In this document: piece after piece, positions 17,648 to 24,845 of the stretch
Numbering within the stretch: the first letter of the stretch is position 1
How the letters are laid out: every line of letters starts with the position of its first letter
Assembly: GCA_963824415.1 (NCBI GenBank)
Contig: CAWGPM010000016.1
Span: 36,227-100,226 of the forward strand
DNA length: 64,000 nt
Direction: 5' to 3'
From: JABDQA01 sp963824415
GTDB taxonomy: Bacteria > Desulfobacterota > Desulfobulbia > Desulfobulbales > Desulfocapsaceae
The notes under the pieces: model-generated
The model's input: only the letters and a program-made list of their open reading frames with translations
Database searches by the model: none
What the model was told of the DNA's origin: nothing
Position numbers and translations under genes: made by a program

Positions 17648-18412
17648 TCAGAGAAAGTCAACCAGCAGTTCCCTGAACCGCTCCCGCGCCTCGATGTGGA
17701 CCAGGTGGCCGGTCTCTGGCACCGTTACAAGCCGGGCCTGGGGAAAGAGATCATTGATCGATTCGAGGTCCTGATCTTCGATATAATTCGACATTTCACC
17801 GCGGATAAACAGGGCTTCCACCTGATTGGCCGGACCGGAAATCTCGGCGCCGATATATTCCCTTGCATCAAGGAGGGTCTGCAGGTTGGGCTTCCACGCC
17901 AAGGTGCTGTCGGCGGAGTTGGTCAGGTTGCTGAGCAGAAACTGGCGGTAAATCGTCGAAGGTATCTGTTCGATGAGCAGTGTATCGGCCTGCTTTCTTG
18001 AGCTCAGGGTGGCGAGGTCGATGGCCAGCATGGCTTCGAGATATTTCAGCCAGTGGGGATCGACATATCGTTTCGGTGCGATATCCACTACAACCAGCTT
18101 TTCGACCCGCTCGGGAAAAGACAGCGCATACTGCATCGCGCATTTGCCCCCCATCGAATGCCCGACGATGGCGGCCTGATCGATACCGTGATCGTCCATA
18201 AAGCCGCCGAGATCCGCCGCCATGGTCTGGTAGGTCATGGTCCGGTGGTGAAAGGACTCGCCATGATTGCGCAGATCCAGAGCCAGCACCCGGTGATTTT
18301 CGCCTAGGGCCTTACCGATTCCGGCCATGTTGGTCTTCGAACCGAGCAGGCCGTGCAGCAGGATCACCGGTGGTCCCGAACGCTTTTCACCGAATTCGAG
18401 ATAGGCAAGCAT
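17648..18412 (-). CDS. alpha/beta hydrolase, YbfF-like esterase
   Basis: A 254-residue alpha/beta hydrolase. The oxyanion region is LLHGLLGSKTN, the nucleophile elbow GHSMGGK (Ser86), and the final His lies in ETGHLVHIEARE. The LDLRNHGESFHH stretch is typical of the YbfF subgroup of esterases/thioesterases acting on short acyl esters or acyl-CoA. It lies 16 bases downstream of the HAD phosphatase gene on the same strand, and behind the aldolase, so the three may form one transcript; a metabolic link to sugar phosphates is not evident. Confidence 0.88.
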   Translation of the reverse strand: MLAYLEFGEKRSGPPVILLHGLLGSKTNMAGIGKALGENHRVLALDLRNHGESFHHRTMTYQTMAADLGGFMDDHGIDQAAIVGHSMGGKCAMQYALSFPERVEKLVVVDIAPKRYVDPHWLKYLEAMLAIDLATLSSRKQADTLLIEQIPSTIYRQFLLSNLTNSADSTLAWKPNLQTLLDAREYIGAEISGPANQVEALFIRGEMSNYIEDQDLESINDLFPQARLVTVPETGHLVHIEARERFRELLVDFL

Positions 18413-18428
18413 CAGGCTGTGACACTGC

Positions 18429-19190
18429 TCAACTGAAGCATTTTATAACCTCGGAAAGATACAGCACCCCGTTGAAGTCCAGATTCTCCGGAGCTTTGCT
18501 GAGCACACCTTGGGGGCCGTCTTCGTCACCGAGGCAGCTCACGATAATGAAAGCCGATGAAAGATCTTCATCTTCGGTGTAGCCGTTGGTTGTGGCGATC
18601 ACCTGCAAACCTGCCGCGGTGGCGGCTGCAACTCCAATGGCCGAGTCTTCGACCACGATACAGGCCTCAGGCGCAAGACCTGTTTTCTGAAGAGCCATAT
18701 TGTATATTTCCGGGTCAGGTTTTTTCCTGGTCACCATATCGCCGGCCAGAATATGGGCAAAACTGATCTCATGCAGCATGGTATCGGTGATTTTAGCGGC
18801 GTTCTGCTCAGCTGCGGTGGTGCACAAACAGATCTGGATATCCGCGTCCATCGCTTCGAGCATAAAGCGCTTGATGCCCGGTCGCAAAGGCAGGGCTCCG
18901 GTCTCGATCATCTGTAGAAAAATCTCGGTTTTCTTCAGGTGAACAGTCAGCAGGTGCTCAGCCATCTCTTCTTCTGAGAGCTCCTGGAACAATCCTTCTT
19001 CGGCAAAATAGGCCCGCATGCGCTCCTTGCCGCCGGCCACCTGGAGGAGTTGATGGTAGCGCTCTTCATCCCAGTTGAAATCGTAACCGAAGAACTTGAA
19101 AGCCTGGTTGAACGCCACCCGGTGACCGTCCCGCTCGGTGTCGATAATGACTCCATCCATATCGAAAAAAAGTGCCTTGATGTCTGCCAT
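18429..19190 (-). CDS. HAD family phosphatase, CbbY/beta-phosphoglucomutase-like
   Basis: A 253-residue HAD subfamily IA hydrolase. Motif I is FFDMDGVIIDTE (nucleophile Asp10, acid-base Asp12), motif II the CTTAA stretch, motif III RKKPDPEIYN and motif IV VVEDSAIGVAAA. CbbY-type enzymes remove phosphate from sugar bisphosphates such as xylulose-1,5-bisphosphate. The ATG at 19190 follows a GGGAGAAACACC ribosome region; the longer frame would extend into a repeat fragment and is rejected. The class II aldolase gene lies upstream on the same strand, consistent with a sugar-phosphate role. Confidence 0.9.
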   Translation of the reverse strand: MADIKALFFDMDGVIIDTERDGHRVAFNQAFKFFGYDFNWDEERYHQLLQVAGGKERMRAYFAEEGLFQELSEEEMAEHLLTVHLKKTEIFLQMIETGALPLRPGIKRFMLEAMDADIQICLCTTAAEQNAAKITDTMLHEISFAHILAGDMVTRKKPDPEIYNMALQKTGLAPEACIVVEDSAIGVAAATAAGLQVIATTNGYTEDEDLSSAFIIVSCLGDEDGPQGVLSKAPENLDFNGVLYLSEVIKCFS

Positions 19191-19201
19191 GGTGTTTCTC
19201 C

Positions 19202-19235
19202 CTTGAACTAAAATCCTCATTTTGCAAGGTGCCCT
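19202..19235. repeat. partial palindromic repeat between aldolase and HAD genes
   Basis: AAAATCCTCATTTTGCAAGG followed by TGCCCTAAAG matches the right arm of the 143-bp repeat family. Its position between two genes that otherwise look like one operon suggests later insertion or decay. Confidence 0.5.
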
Positions 19236-19246
19236 AAAGTCTGGGT

Positions 19247-20119
19247 TCAGGCCTTGCCACTACTGCCCAGCAGATCCATCCATTTTTCTATGCAGCCGAT
19301 GATTGACTCGGTCACGGCCAGATCGACCTTGCCGGGGTTGTACTGGTCCCGGTTGGCTGAAATATAATCAAAGGTGGTGTCCAGCAGCACATGTTTGAGT
19401 TCTGTTGAAACATTGAATTTTGATCCCCCCAGTGCTACCAGTTTGCGGACGACGCCGGGGGCCAGACCGGTACCGCCGTGAATGACGATGGGTGTCGTCG
19501 GTTCGACCCCGTTGATCATGTCCGCTATGGTTGCCAGCCGGTCGAAATCGAGTTTCGGATTGCTCGTTTTATAGACGCCGTGGGCGGTGCCGATGGCTGG
19601 GGCGAGCAGGTCGATGCCGGTCCGTTCGACGAATTCAATGGCCATCTCCGGGTCGCACAACTGGGCTGCGTCCTCGGCCACGATGACCTGATCTTCGATG
19701 CCCGAGACCGTGCCCAGTTCTCCTTCAACCGATAGATCCCGGGCATGGCAGTAGTCGCTTACCTCTCTGGTCTGCCGGATATTTTCTTCGAAATCGTGGT
19801 GCGACGCATCGATCATGATGTTGGTATAGCCCACGTCTGCGCAGGTTTTGCAATAGTCTACATCGTTGCAGTGATCGAGATGCAGGCAGATCGGAATCGG
19901 TGCCTGTTCGGCGATGGTCCTATATACCGCTCCCAAGACCTCGGGTTGAAGAAACTTGGAGGGCGACACGGAGGTCTGGATAATCAGCGGGGATTTTTTC
20001 CTGACTGCCGCTTCCACCACGGCCTTCATCTGGATGATATTGGTGATATTAAAGGCCCCCACGGCATACTTTTCAGCAGTGGCCTTAAGCAGCATCTGTT
20101 TGGCATTTTCTATGGCCAT
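19247..20119 (-). CDS. class II fructose-bisphosphate aldolase
   Basis: A 290-residue zinc-dependent ketose-bisphosphate aldolase. It starts MAIENAKQMLLKAT; zinc and substrate residues are in HLDHCNDVD, DASHHDFEEN, VEGELGTVSG, GTAHGVYK and VIHGGTGL. It cleaves fructose-1,6-bisphosphate (or a related bisphosphate) in glycolysis or gluconeogenesis; this size and the GELG block fit the FbaA/GatY/KbaY group, so tagatose- or other bisphosphate use cannot be excluded. The ATG at 20119 has AGAGGGAACAAG before it, and the 52 extra upstream residues of the open frame look non-family. It is divergent from the ArsR operon. Confidence 0.92.
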   Translation of the reverse strand: MAIENAKQMLLKATAEKYAVGAFNITNIIQMKAVVEAAVRKKSPLIIQTSVSPSKFLQPEVLGAVYRTIAEQAPIPICLHLDHCNDVDYCKTCADVGYTNIMIDASHHDFEENIRQTREVSDYCHARDLSVEGELGTVSGIEDQVIVAEDAAQLCDPEMAIEFVERTGIDLLAPAIGTAHGVYKTSNPKLDFDRLATIADMINGVEPTTPIVIHGGTGLAPGVVRKLVALGGSKFNVSTELKHVLLDTTFDYISANRDQYNPGKVDLAVTESIIGCIEKWMDLLGSSGKA

Positions 20120-20287
20120 CTTGTTCCCTCTTGCGTCTTGTGTTGAATCTTTTGAAATGAGAAAGATTTGTGCAGCGGAATTACGGTAACGTTTACGCGC
20201 GAGCTTTGCAAGTTTGTATGCATGATCAAGCGATAAGATAAGATAAATTATGAACAGGAAAAAAGCTGATTTCAAAAATATATTTCT

Positions 20288-20303
20288 ATATTTCTAGAAA
20301 TAT
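20288..20303. promoter_or_regulatory. 16-bp perfect palindrome, candidate ArsR-family operator
   Basis: ATATTTCTAGAAATAT lies about 85 bases before the ArsR-family gene and 170 bases from the divergent aldolase start. ArsR/SmtB repressors bind AT-rich palindromes near their own promoters, so this is the natural operator candidate. Confidence 0.5.
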
Positions 20304-20387
20304 GGTTTATAGAGTGGGTGAATAGCGGTAAATTGACGTGTATTGAACAACAACACTTATGAACCGATATATTTCGGAGGCAATCGG

Positions 20388-20702
20388 ATGGAACTTGAGC
20401 AAGCGGCACAGCGCTGTGCTGAGCTGGGCAACACCACACGCCTGTCCATTTTCCGCCTGCTGGTCAGGGCCGGGAAAAACGGTCTGCCGGTTGGTGCCAT
20501 CGGCAGACACCTGGACATTCCCGGCTCGACCCTGAACCATCATATTCAGCGGCTGGTTCAGGTTGGGTTGATCAACCAGCGCAAACAGAGCCGGACCATC
20601 CACTGCGAGCCCCAGATGGGTGCGGTCAGGGCGCTGGCCGAGTACCTGCTGTCGGAATGTTGTTCGCTGCAGACCGAGGCGGCGGTTGTGGATGCTCGAT
20701 AG
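20388..20702 (+). CDS. ArsR family winged-helix regulator
   Basis: A 104-residue ArsR/SmtB-type repressor. The helix-turn-helix spans IGRHLDIPGSTLNHHIQRLVQVGLI and is followed by a beta-wing (QRKQSRTIHC). The classical ELCVCDL metal site of the alpha3 helix is absent. Instead cysteines occur at residue 8 region (RCAELG) and as a C-terminal CC pair (SECCSLQ), so the inducer site, if a thiol-metal site, differs from E. coli ArsR. The ATG at 20388 has GGAGG eight bases upstream. The next gene is an ArsP-like permease, so arsenic(III), an organoarsenical or antimony is a reasonable inducer. Confidence 0.85.
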   Translation: MELEQAAQRCAELGNTTRLSIFRLLVRAGKNGLPVGAIGRHLDIPGSTLNHHIQRLVQVGLINQRKQSRTIHCEPQMGAVRALAEYLLSECCSLQTEAAVVDAR

Positions 20703-20758
20703 GTGAATGGCCGAGCTGAATATTGTGATAACAGATTTTTATCAATAAAAGCAGGTGT

Positions 20759-21823
20759 ATGACCATGGAAAGCAGTGGCGTGATGATTAAGGAAACCCTG
20801 GTATTTTTCATTTACACGATGACCGAGCTGACCCTGCTCTTTATCGGAATCAGTTTTCTGGTCGGCGTGATCAATGAGTTTATTCCCCAGGATAAGGTGA
20901 GGCGCTGGCTTTCAGGAAAAAACGGCAGCGGCTATCTGATCGGCTCGGTTCTCGGTGGGCTCACTCCGTTTTGCAGCTGCTCGACTATTCCGGTCACCAT
21001 CGGGTTGCTGCGGGCCGGGGCCGGCTTCGGGCCGACCATGGCCTTTTTGTTCACTTCGCCGCTGGTCAACCCGATAATCATTCCACTCTTCCTGACCATG
21101 CTGGGTCCCAAGGTGACCTTAGTCTATGCGCTGGTCGCCATCGGTATGACGATTGTGATCAGCTTTCTGCTCGAGCAGGCCGGGTTTCTGCGCTTCGTGA
21201 TGTTCGACGTGATTAACGGCAGTCAGGCTGCGGCAGCCACCAATAACGGCGATGCGGTGCAGCTCTCCACCCCCTGCTGCGCAGGCCAGCCGGGTCCGCT
21301 GCCTATTGTCCAGTTCCAGCAGGCAGCGGGCTGCTGTGACTCGAGCCCTGCAATTTCTGCAAAGCCACTGGGTGACGCAGGGTTTTCGATACCGATATAC
21401 ACCGAGCAGCCAAACCGCTGGAGAAGAATTTTCAACGAAGCACTCCGCCAGTTCAAGAGCCTGCTGCCCTTTGTTATCCTGGGAGTGGCGATCGGCTCAG
21501 TGATCCACGGTTTTCTGCCGGCGGATCTGGTGGCCCGTCTGGCCGGTGCAGACAATCCGCTGGCTGTGCCGGTCTCTGCGCTTGTAGGGATACCCCTGTA
21601 TCTGCGGGTCAGCACCATGGTGCCGATTGCCGCCAGCCTGATCGCCAAGGGCATGAGCGTTGGTGCAGTGGTGGCGCTGATCATTGGCGGCGCCGGGGCC
21701 AGTCTGCCGGAGATGGCCATGCTCAAAGGCATGTTTCGCTGGCCGCTGCTGGCCGCTTTTATCGCCTCGGTGATGGTGATGGCTGTTTCGGCAGGTTTTC
21801 TGGTAAATATCATTGTTTTATGA
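20759..21823 (+). CDS. ArsP/UPF0718-like permease
   Basis: A 354-residue permease with eight to nine membrane segments in two halves. Each half keeps family signatures: TPFCSCSTIPVTIGLL (Cys72, Cys74) in the first and IPLYLRVSTMVPIA in the second, where the cysteines are replaced. The cytosolic loop between the halves carries two CC pairs (residues 173-174 and 192-193), possibly a metal-capturing region. ArsP members export trivalent organoarsenicals; other members of this family are uncharacterised. Placed between an ArsR regulator and an MFS exporter, a role in metalloid or thiol-reactive toxicant efflux is likely. Confidence 0.83.
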   Translation: MTMESSGVMIKETLVFFIYTMTELTLLFIGISFLVGVINEFIPQDKVRRWLSGKNGSGYLIGSVLGGLTPFCSCSTIPVTIGLLRAGAGFGPTMAFLFTSPLVNPIIIPLFLTMLGPKVTLVYALVAIGMTIVISFLLEQAGFLRFVMFDVINGSQAAAATNNGDAVQLSTPCCAGQPGPLPIVQFQQAAGCCDSSPAISAKPLGDAGFSIPIYTEQPNRWRRIFNEALRQFKSLLPFVILGVAIGSVIHGFLPADLVARLAGADNPLAVPVSALVGIPLYLRVSTMVPIAASLIAKGMSVGAVVALIIGGAGASLPEMAMLKGMFRWPLLAAFIASVMVMAVSAGFLVNIIVL

Positions 21824-21870
21824 TACCGTGGTGCGCACTGTGTTAACCTTGCTCTCATTCGGGATCAGTC

Positions 21871-23271
21871 ATGCAGCAGCCTGAACCAAATACCGCACTG
21901 GAGCGCTCGGCGCTGATCGTCGCGACCCTGACTTCCTTTATGGGGCCGTTCATGATCTCTTCGATTAATGTGGCCCTGCCCAATATCCAGGCGGACCTGG
22001 ATCTGGATGCGGTGCAGCTCAGCTGGATCGCCACCTCCTATCTGCTGGCGGTGGCGGTTGGACTGGTGCCTGCCGGCAAGATCGCCGATATTCATGGGCG
22101 CAAGAAAATTTTCGCCACCGGCCTGGCGGTCTATACGGTGGGGTCGTTTCTGGCTGCATTCGTCGGCTCGGCGGCCGCCCTGATTGCCCTGCGCCTGGTT
22201 CAGGGGCTGGGTGCGGCGATGTTCGTGACCACCGGCATGGCCATACTGACCTCCATATTCCCGCCCCAGCGACGGGGCAGGGCAATCGGCCTCTATGTGG
22301 CGGCGGTCTACATCGGCCTCTCCGTCGGTCCGTTCGTCGGCGGCATGATGACCCATTACCTGGGCTGGCGGTCGATATTCGTTGTCATGCTGCCGCTGGG
22401 CCTGTTTTCTCTGCTCCTGACCTTCTACTACCTGAAAGGGGAGTGGCGGGGGGAACCGGATCAGAAGCTCGACATCGTGGGCTGCGTGCTCTATGGCTCG
22501 TCCATTCTGGCGCTGGTCTACGGCGCCACCAGGCTGCCCTCGCTGCCCGGTGTCATCTTGCTGGCGGCCGGCGCCCTGCTGTTTATCGTCTTTTTCCGAT
22601 ACCAGCTCTCGGCCCGCTTCCCGGTGTTCGATGTCAGGCTGTTTGCGGCCAACCGTCCATTTACCTATTCCAGCCTGGCGGCCCTGCTCAATTATTCGGC
22701 GACCTTTGCGGTTACCTTTCTGATGAGTCTTTACCTGCAGTACATCAAGGGCATGTCGCCGCAGACTGCAGGCAGTATCCTGATGGCTCAGCCGGTGATG
22801 ATGGCCTTTCTGTCACCAATCACCGGCAGGCTGTCTGATCGCATCGAGCCCCGTCTGCTGGCCACAGCGGGCATGTCGATCACGGTGCTTGGCGTTTTGA
22901 TTTTCTCCCGGATCGGCCCGGACACTGCCCTGGTGCTGATCGTCGCCAACCTGATCCTGCTCGGCACCGGATTTGCGCTGTTCAGTTCGCCGAACATGAG
23001 CGCCATCATGGGCACCGTGGAAAGACGCTACTATGGTCTGGCTTCAGGCACCGTGGCCACCATGCGGCTGCTCGGTCAGATGTTCAGTATGGCGATGGCC
23101 ACTGTGGTGCTGGCCCTGATCGTCGGGCACAATGTCATTACGCCTGACAACTACCATCTGTTTCTACGCAGCATGCACACGGTCTTTACCATTTCGGCTC
23201 TGCTCTGCCTGACGGGTGTCTACTTTTCCTGGTTCCGCGGCTCGGTCCTCGAGCAGAATCGGACGCCATAG
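21871..23271 (+). CDS. MFS drug exporter, DHA2 (14-TMS) family
   Basis: A 466-residue proton-coupled exporter of the EmrB/QacA type. The first helix leads to the motif with SSINVALPNIQ, then LSWIATSYLLAVA; motif A is GKIADIHGRKK, and motif C residues occur in GLSVGPFVGGMM. About fourteen hydrophobic segments are visible. It starts 48 bases after the ArsP-like gene and is probably in the same transcript. The substrate could be a cation drug or a metalloid conjugate. The frame is intact and ends without a visible terminator. Confidence 0.88.
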   Translation: MQQPEPNTALERSALIVATLTSFMGPFMISSINVALPNIQADLDLDAVQLSWIATSYLLAVAVGLVPAGKIADIHGRKKIFATGLAVYTVGSFLAAFVGSAAALIALRLVQGLGAAMFVTTGMAILTSIFPPQRRGRAIGLYVAAVYIGLSVGPFVGGMMTHYLGWRSIFVVMLPLGLFSLLLTFYYLKGEWRGEPDQKLDIVGCVLYGSSILALVYGATRLPSLPGVILLAAGALLFIVFFRYQLSARFPVFDVRLFAANRPFTYSSLAALLNYSATFAVTFLMSLYLQYIKGMSPQTAGSILMAQPVMMAFLSPITGRLSDRIEPRLLATAGMSITVLGVLIFSRIGPDTALVLIVANLILLGTGFALFSSPNMSAIMGTVERRYYGLASGTVATMRLLGQMFSMAMATVVLALIVGHNVITPDNYHLFLRSMHTVFTISALLCLTGVYFSWFRGSVLEQNRTP

Positions 23272-23450
23272 GAAATTGGTTATAGAGTGTTTCGGGGCCT
23301 GCCGTTGCGCGAGCGGATAGGACTGACTTATGATCCGTCCGCGGCTGTTTGCCTATCTCCCACAATTCCAGATTTTAATCATGCAGTGCTGCATATCTCC
23401 AGTTGTTTTTCCGTTTAATTGTGCCGAGTCGAGGCAACTTCGGATTGCAT

Positions 23451-23479
23451 TTGATATTATTTTTTTACGGCGCTAGAAT
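23451..23479 (+). promoter_or_regulatory. sigma70-type promoter for the binding-protein/cyclase operon
   Basis: TTGATA at 23451-23456, spacer of 17 bases, TAGAAT at 23474-23479. Each hexamer differs from consensus at one position. It lies in the 326-base gap before the operon, about 145 bases upstream of the start codon at 23628. Confidence 0.55.
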
Positions 23480-23502
23480 TATACAAGTCTGGCCCACTAA
23501 AC

Positions 23503-23529
23503 TGACACTATTTCAATATTTTGGTGTCA
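23503..23529. promoter_or_regulatory. inverted repeat TGACAC-N15-GTGTCA in the leader
   Basis: Exact 6-bp arms with a 15-base AT-rich centre, located just downstream of the predicted transcription start from the 23451 promoter. It could be an operator or an RNA hairpin; no protein partner is apparent. Confidence 0.35.
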
Positions 23530-23627
23530 CTTGCCTGATAGTCTGAACGAGACTGCTCAAGCCTGCATTTACCCAACTCACTAATGGGTGGAGATGAGTG
23601 TCCAGCCTTTTATCGGAGGTCAAGGCA

Positions 23628-24749
23628 ATGGGGACGAAAGCGGCTCTACGATTTCTGCTGATCCTGTTTTTCTGTCTGATCAATGGTTCTGTGCGCTTGG
23701 CCATTGCAGAGGTGCTGATTGGTATTGCGGCCCCTTTCACCGGTCAGACCTTCTACACCGGGGAACAGGTGCTTTATGGTGTCGAGGAGGCCGTGGCTGA
23801 GCTCAATGAAGCCGGCGGAGTCGCAGGCCACCGGATATCGATTACCACCGCGGATGACGCCTGCGATGCCGAGCAGGCGTTGGCAGCGGCTGAGAAGCTG
23901 GTCAGCGAAGGTGTTGTCCTGGTGATCGGTCATGTGTGCTCGGGTGCCTCGATTCCTGCGGCCCAGATTTACTCCAGGGCACGTATCCCGATGATATCAC
24001 CTGCGTCCACCAGCGCCCAGCTCACCGAGAGCGGCAGTCCCTATGTTTTCAGAGTTGTCGGTCGTGACGATAATCAGGGTGTGGCCGCTGGAAATTTTCT
24101 GGCCGACCATTTTGGCACTCGGGCCATCGCCGTTTTGCACGACAACCAGACCTACGGCAGGGGATTGGCCGAGGAGACGTTGAAACAGTTGCACAGAAGA
24201 AATATCAGCGAGGTCCTCTACGAAGGGTTCACTAACGGAGAACATGATTACGGCCGATTAGTGGATAACCTGAGCAAGGCGAAAACCGAGGTGGTCTATA
24301 TCGGCAGCTATGTCACCGAAGCGGCGCTGATTATCCGCCAGGCCCGGGAACAGGGGCTCGATCTTCAACTGGTTGCCGGAGATGGATTATCAAGCGATGA
24401 GTTCTGGCTGATAGCCGGACCCGCCGGCAACGGCGCCTTGTTTACCTTTCCTGCAGACCCGAGAAAATTGGCGGCAGCCCGGGCAGTGGTCGAGCGTTTC
24501 AGAGCCCAGGGCTTCGAGCCGGAGGGCTATACCCTGCACGCCTTCGCCGCAGTTCAGGCCTGGGCTCAGGCTACCCAGACCGCCGGTTCGTTCGAGTCGG
24601 ACCGCGTTGCTAAGGCACTGCATGCAGATGTATTTACCACCGTGCTGGGAGAAATCTCTTTCAATGAGAAAGGGGATATCAACGAAGCCGGTTTCAGCTG
24701 GCATCGCTGGCAGGACGGAGAATATGCTCCGCTCGATGAGCCCAGATAG
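23628..24749 (+). CDS. periplasmic branched-chain amino acid-type binding protein (LivJ-like)
   Basis: A 373-residue secreted ligand-binding protein of the Peripla_BP_6 family. The signal peptide covers residues 1-28. The mature protein starts IGIAAPFTGQTFYTGEQ and keeps LVIGHVCSGASIPAAQIY and SPASTSAQLTE, which line the ligand cleft in LivJ relatives. The ATG at 23628 has GGAGG nine bases upstream. No ABC permease or ATPase genes follow; instead the next gene encodes a membrane cyclase. This suggests the protein serves as a sensor, presenting an amino acid or amide to the cyclase, or acts with a distant transporter. Confidence 0.88.
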   Translation: MGTKAALRFLLILFFCLINGSVRLAIAEVLIGIAAPFTGQTFYTGEQVLYGVEEAVAELNEAGGVAGHRISITTADDACDAEQALAAAEKLVSEGVVLVIGHVCSGASIPAAQIYSRARIPMISPASTSAQLTESGSPYVFRVVGRDDNQGVAAGNFLADHFGTRAIAVLHDNQTYGRGLAEETLKQLHRRNISEVLYEGFTNGEHDYGRLVDNLSKAKTEVVYIGSYVTEAALIIRQAREQGLDLQLVAGDGLSSDEFWLIAGPAGNGALFTFPADPRKLAAARAVVERFRAQGFEPEGYTLHAFAAVQAWAQATQTAGSFESDRVAKALHADVFTTVLGEISFNEKGDINEAGFSWHRWQDGEYAPLDEPR

Positions 24750-24845
24750 CGGGATGCGCGATGCGCTCGGCGCGTATTCTCAAGTCGGCGGTGTTGCCAC
24801 TTCAGCCTGCACAGTCGGCAGGTTGCCAAGCTTTGAGAAGAAGCG

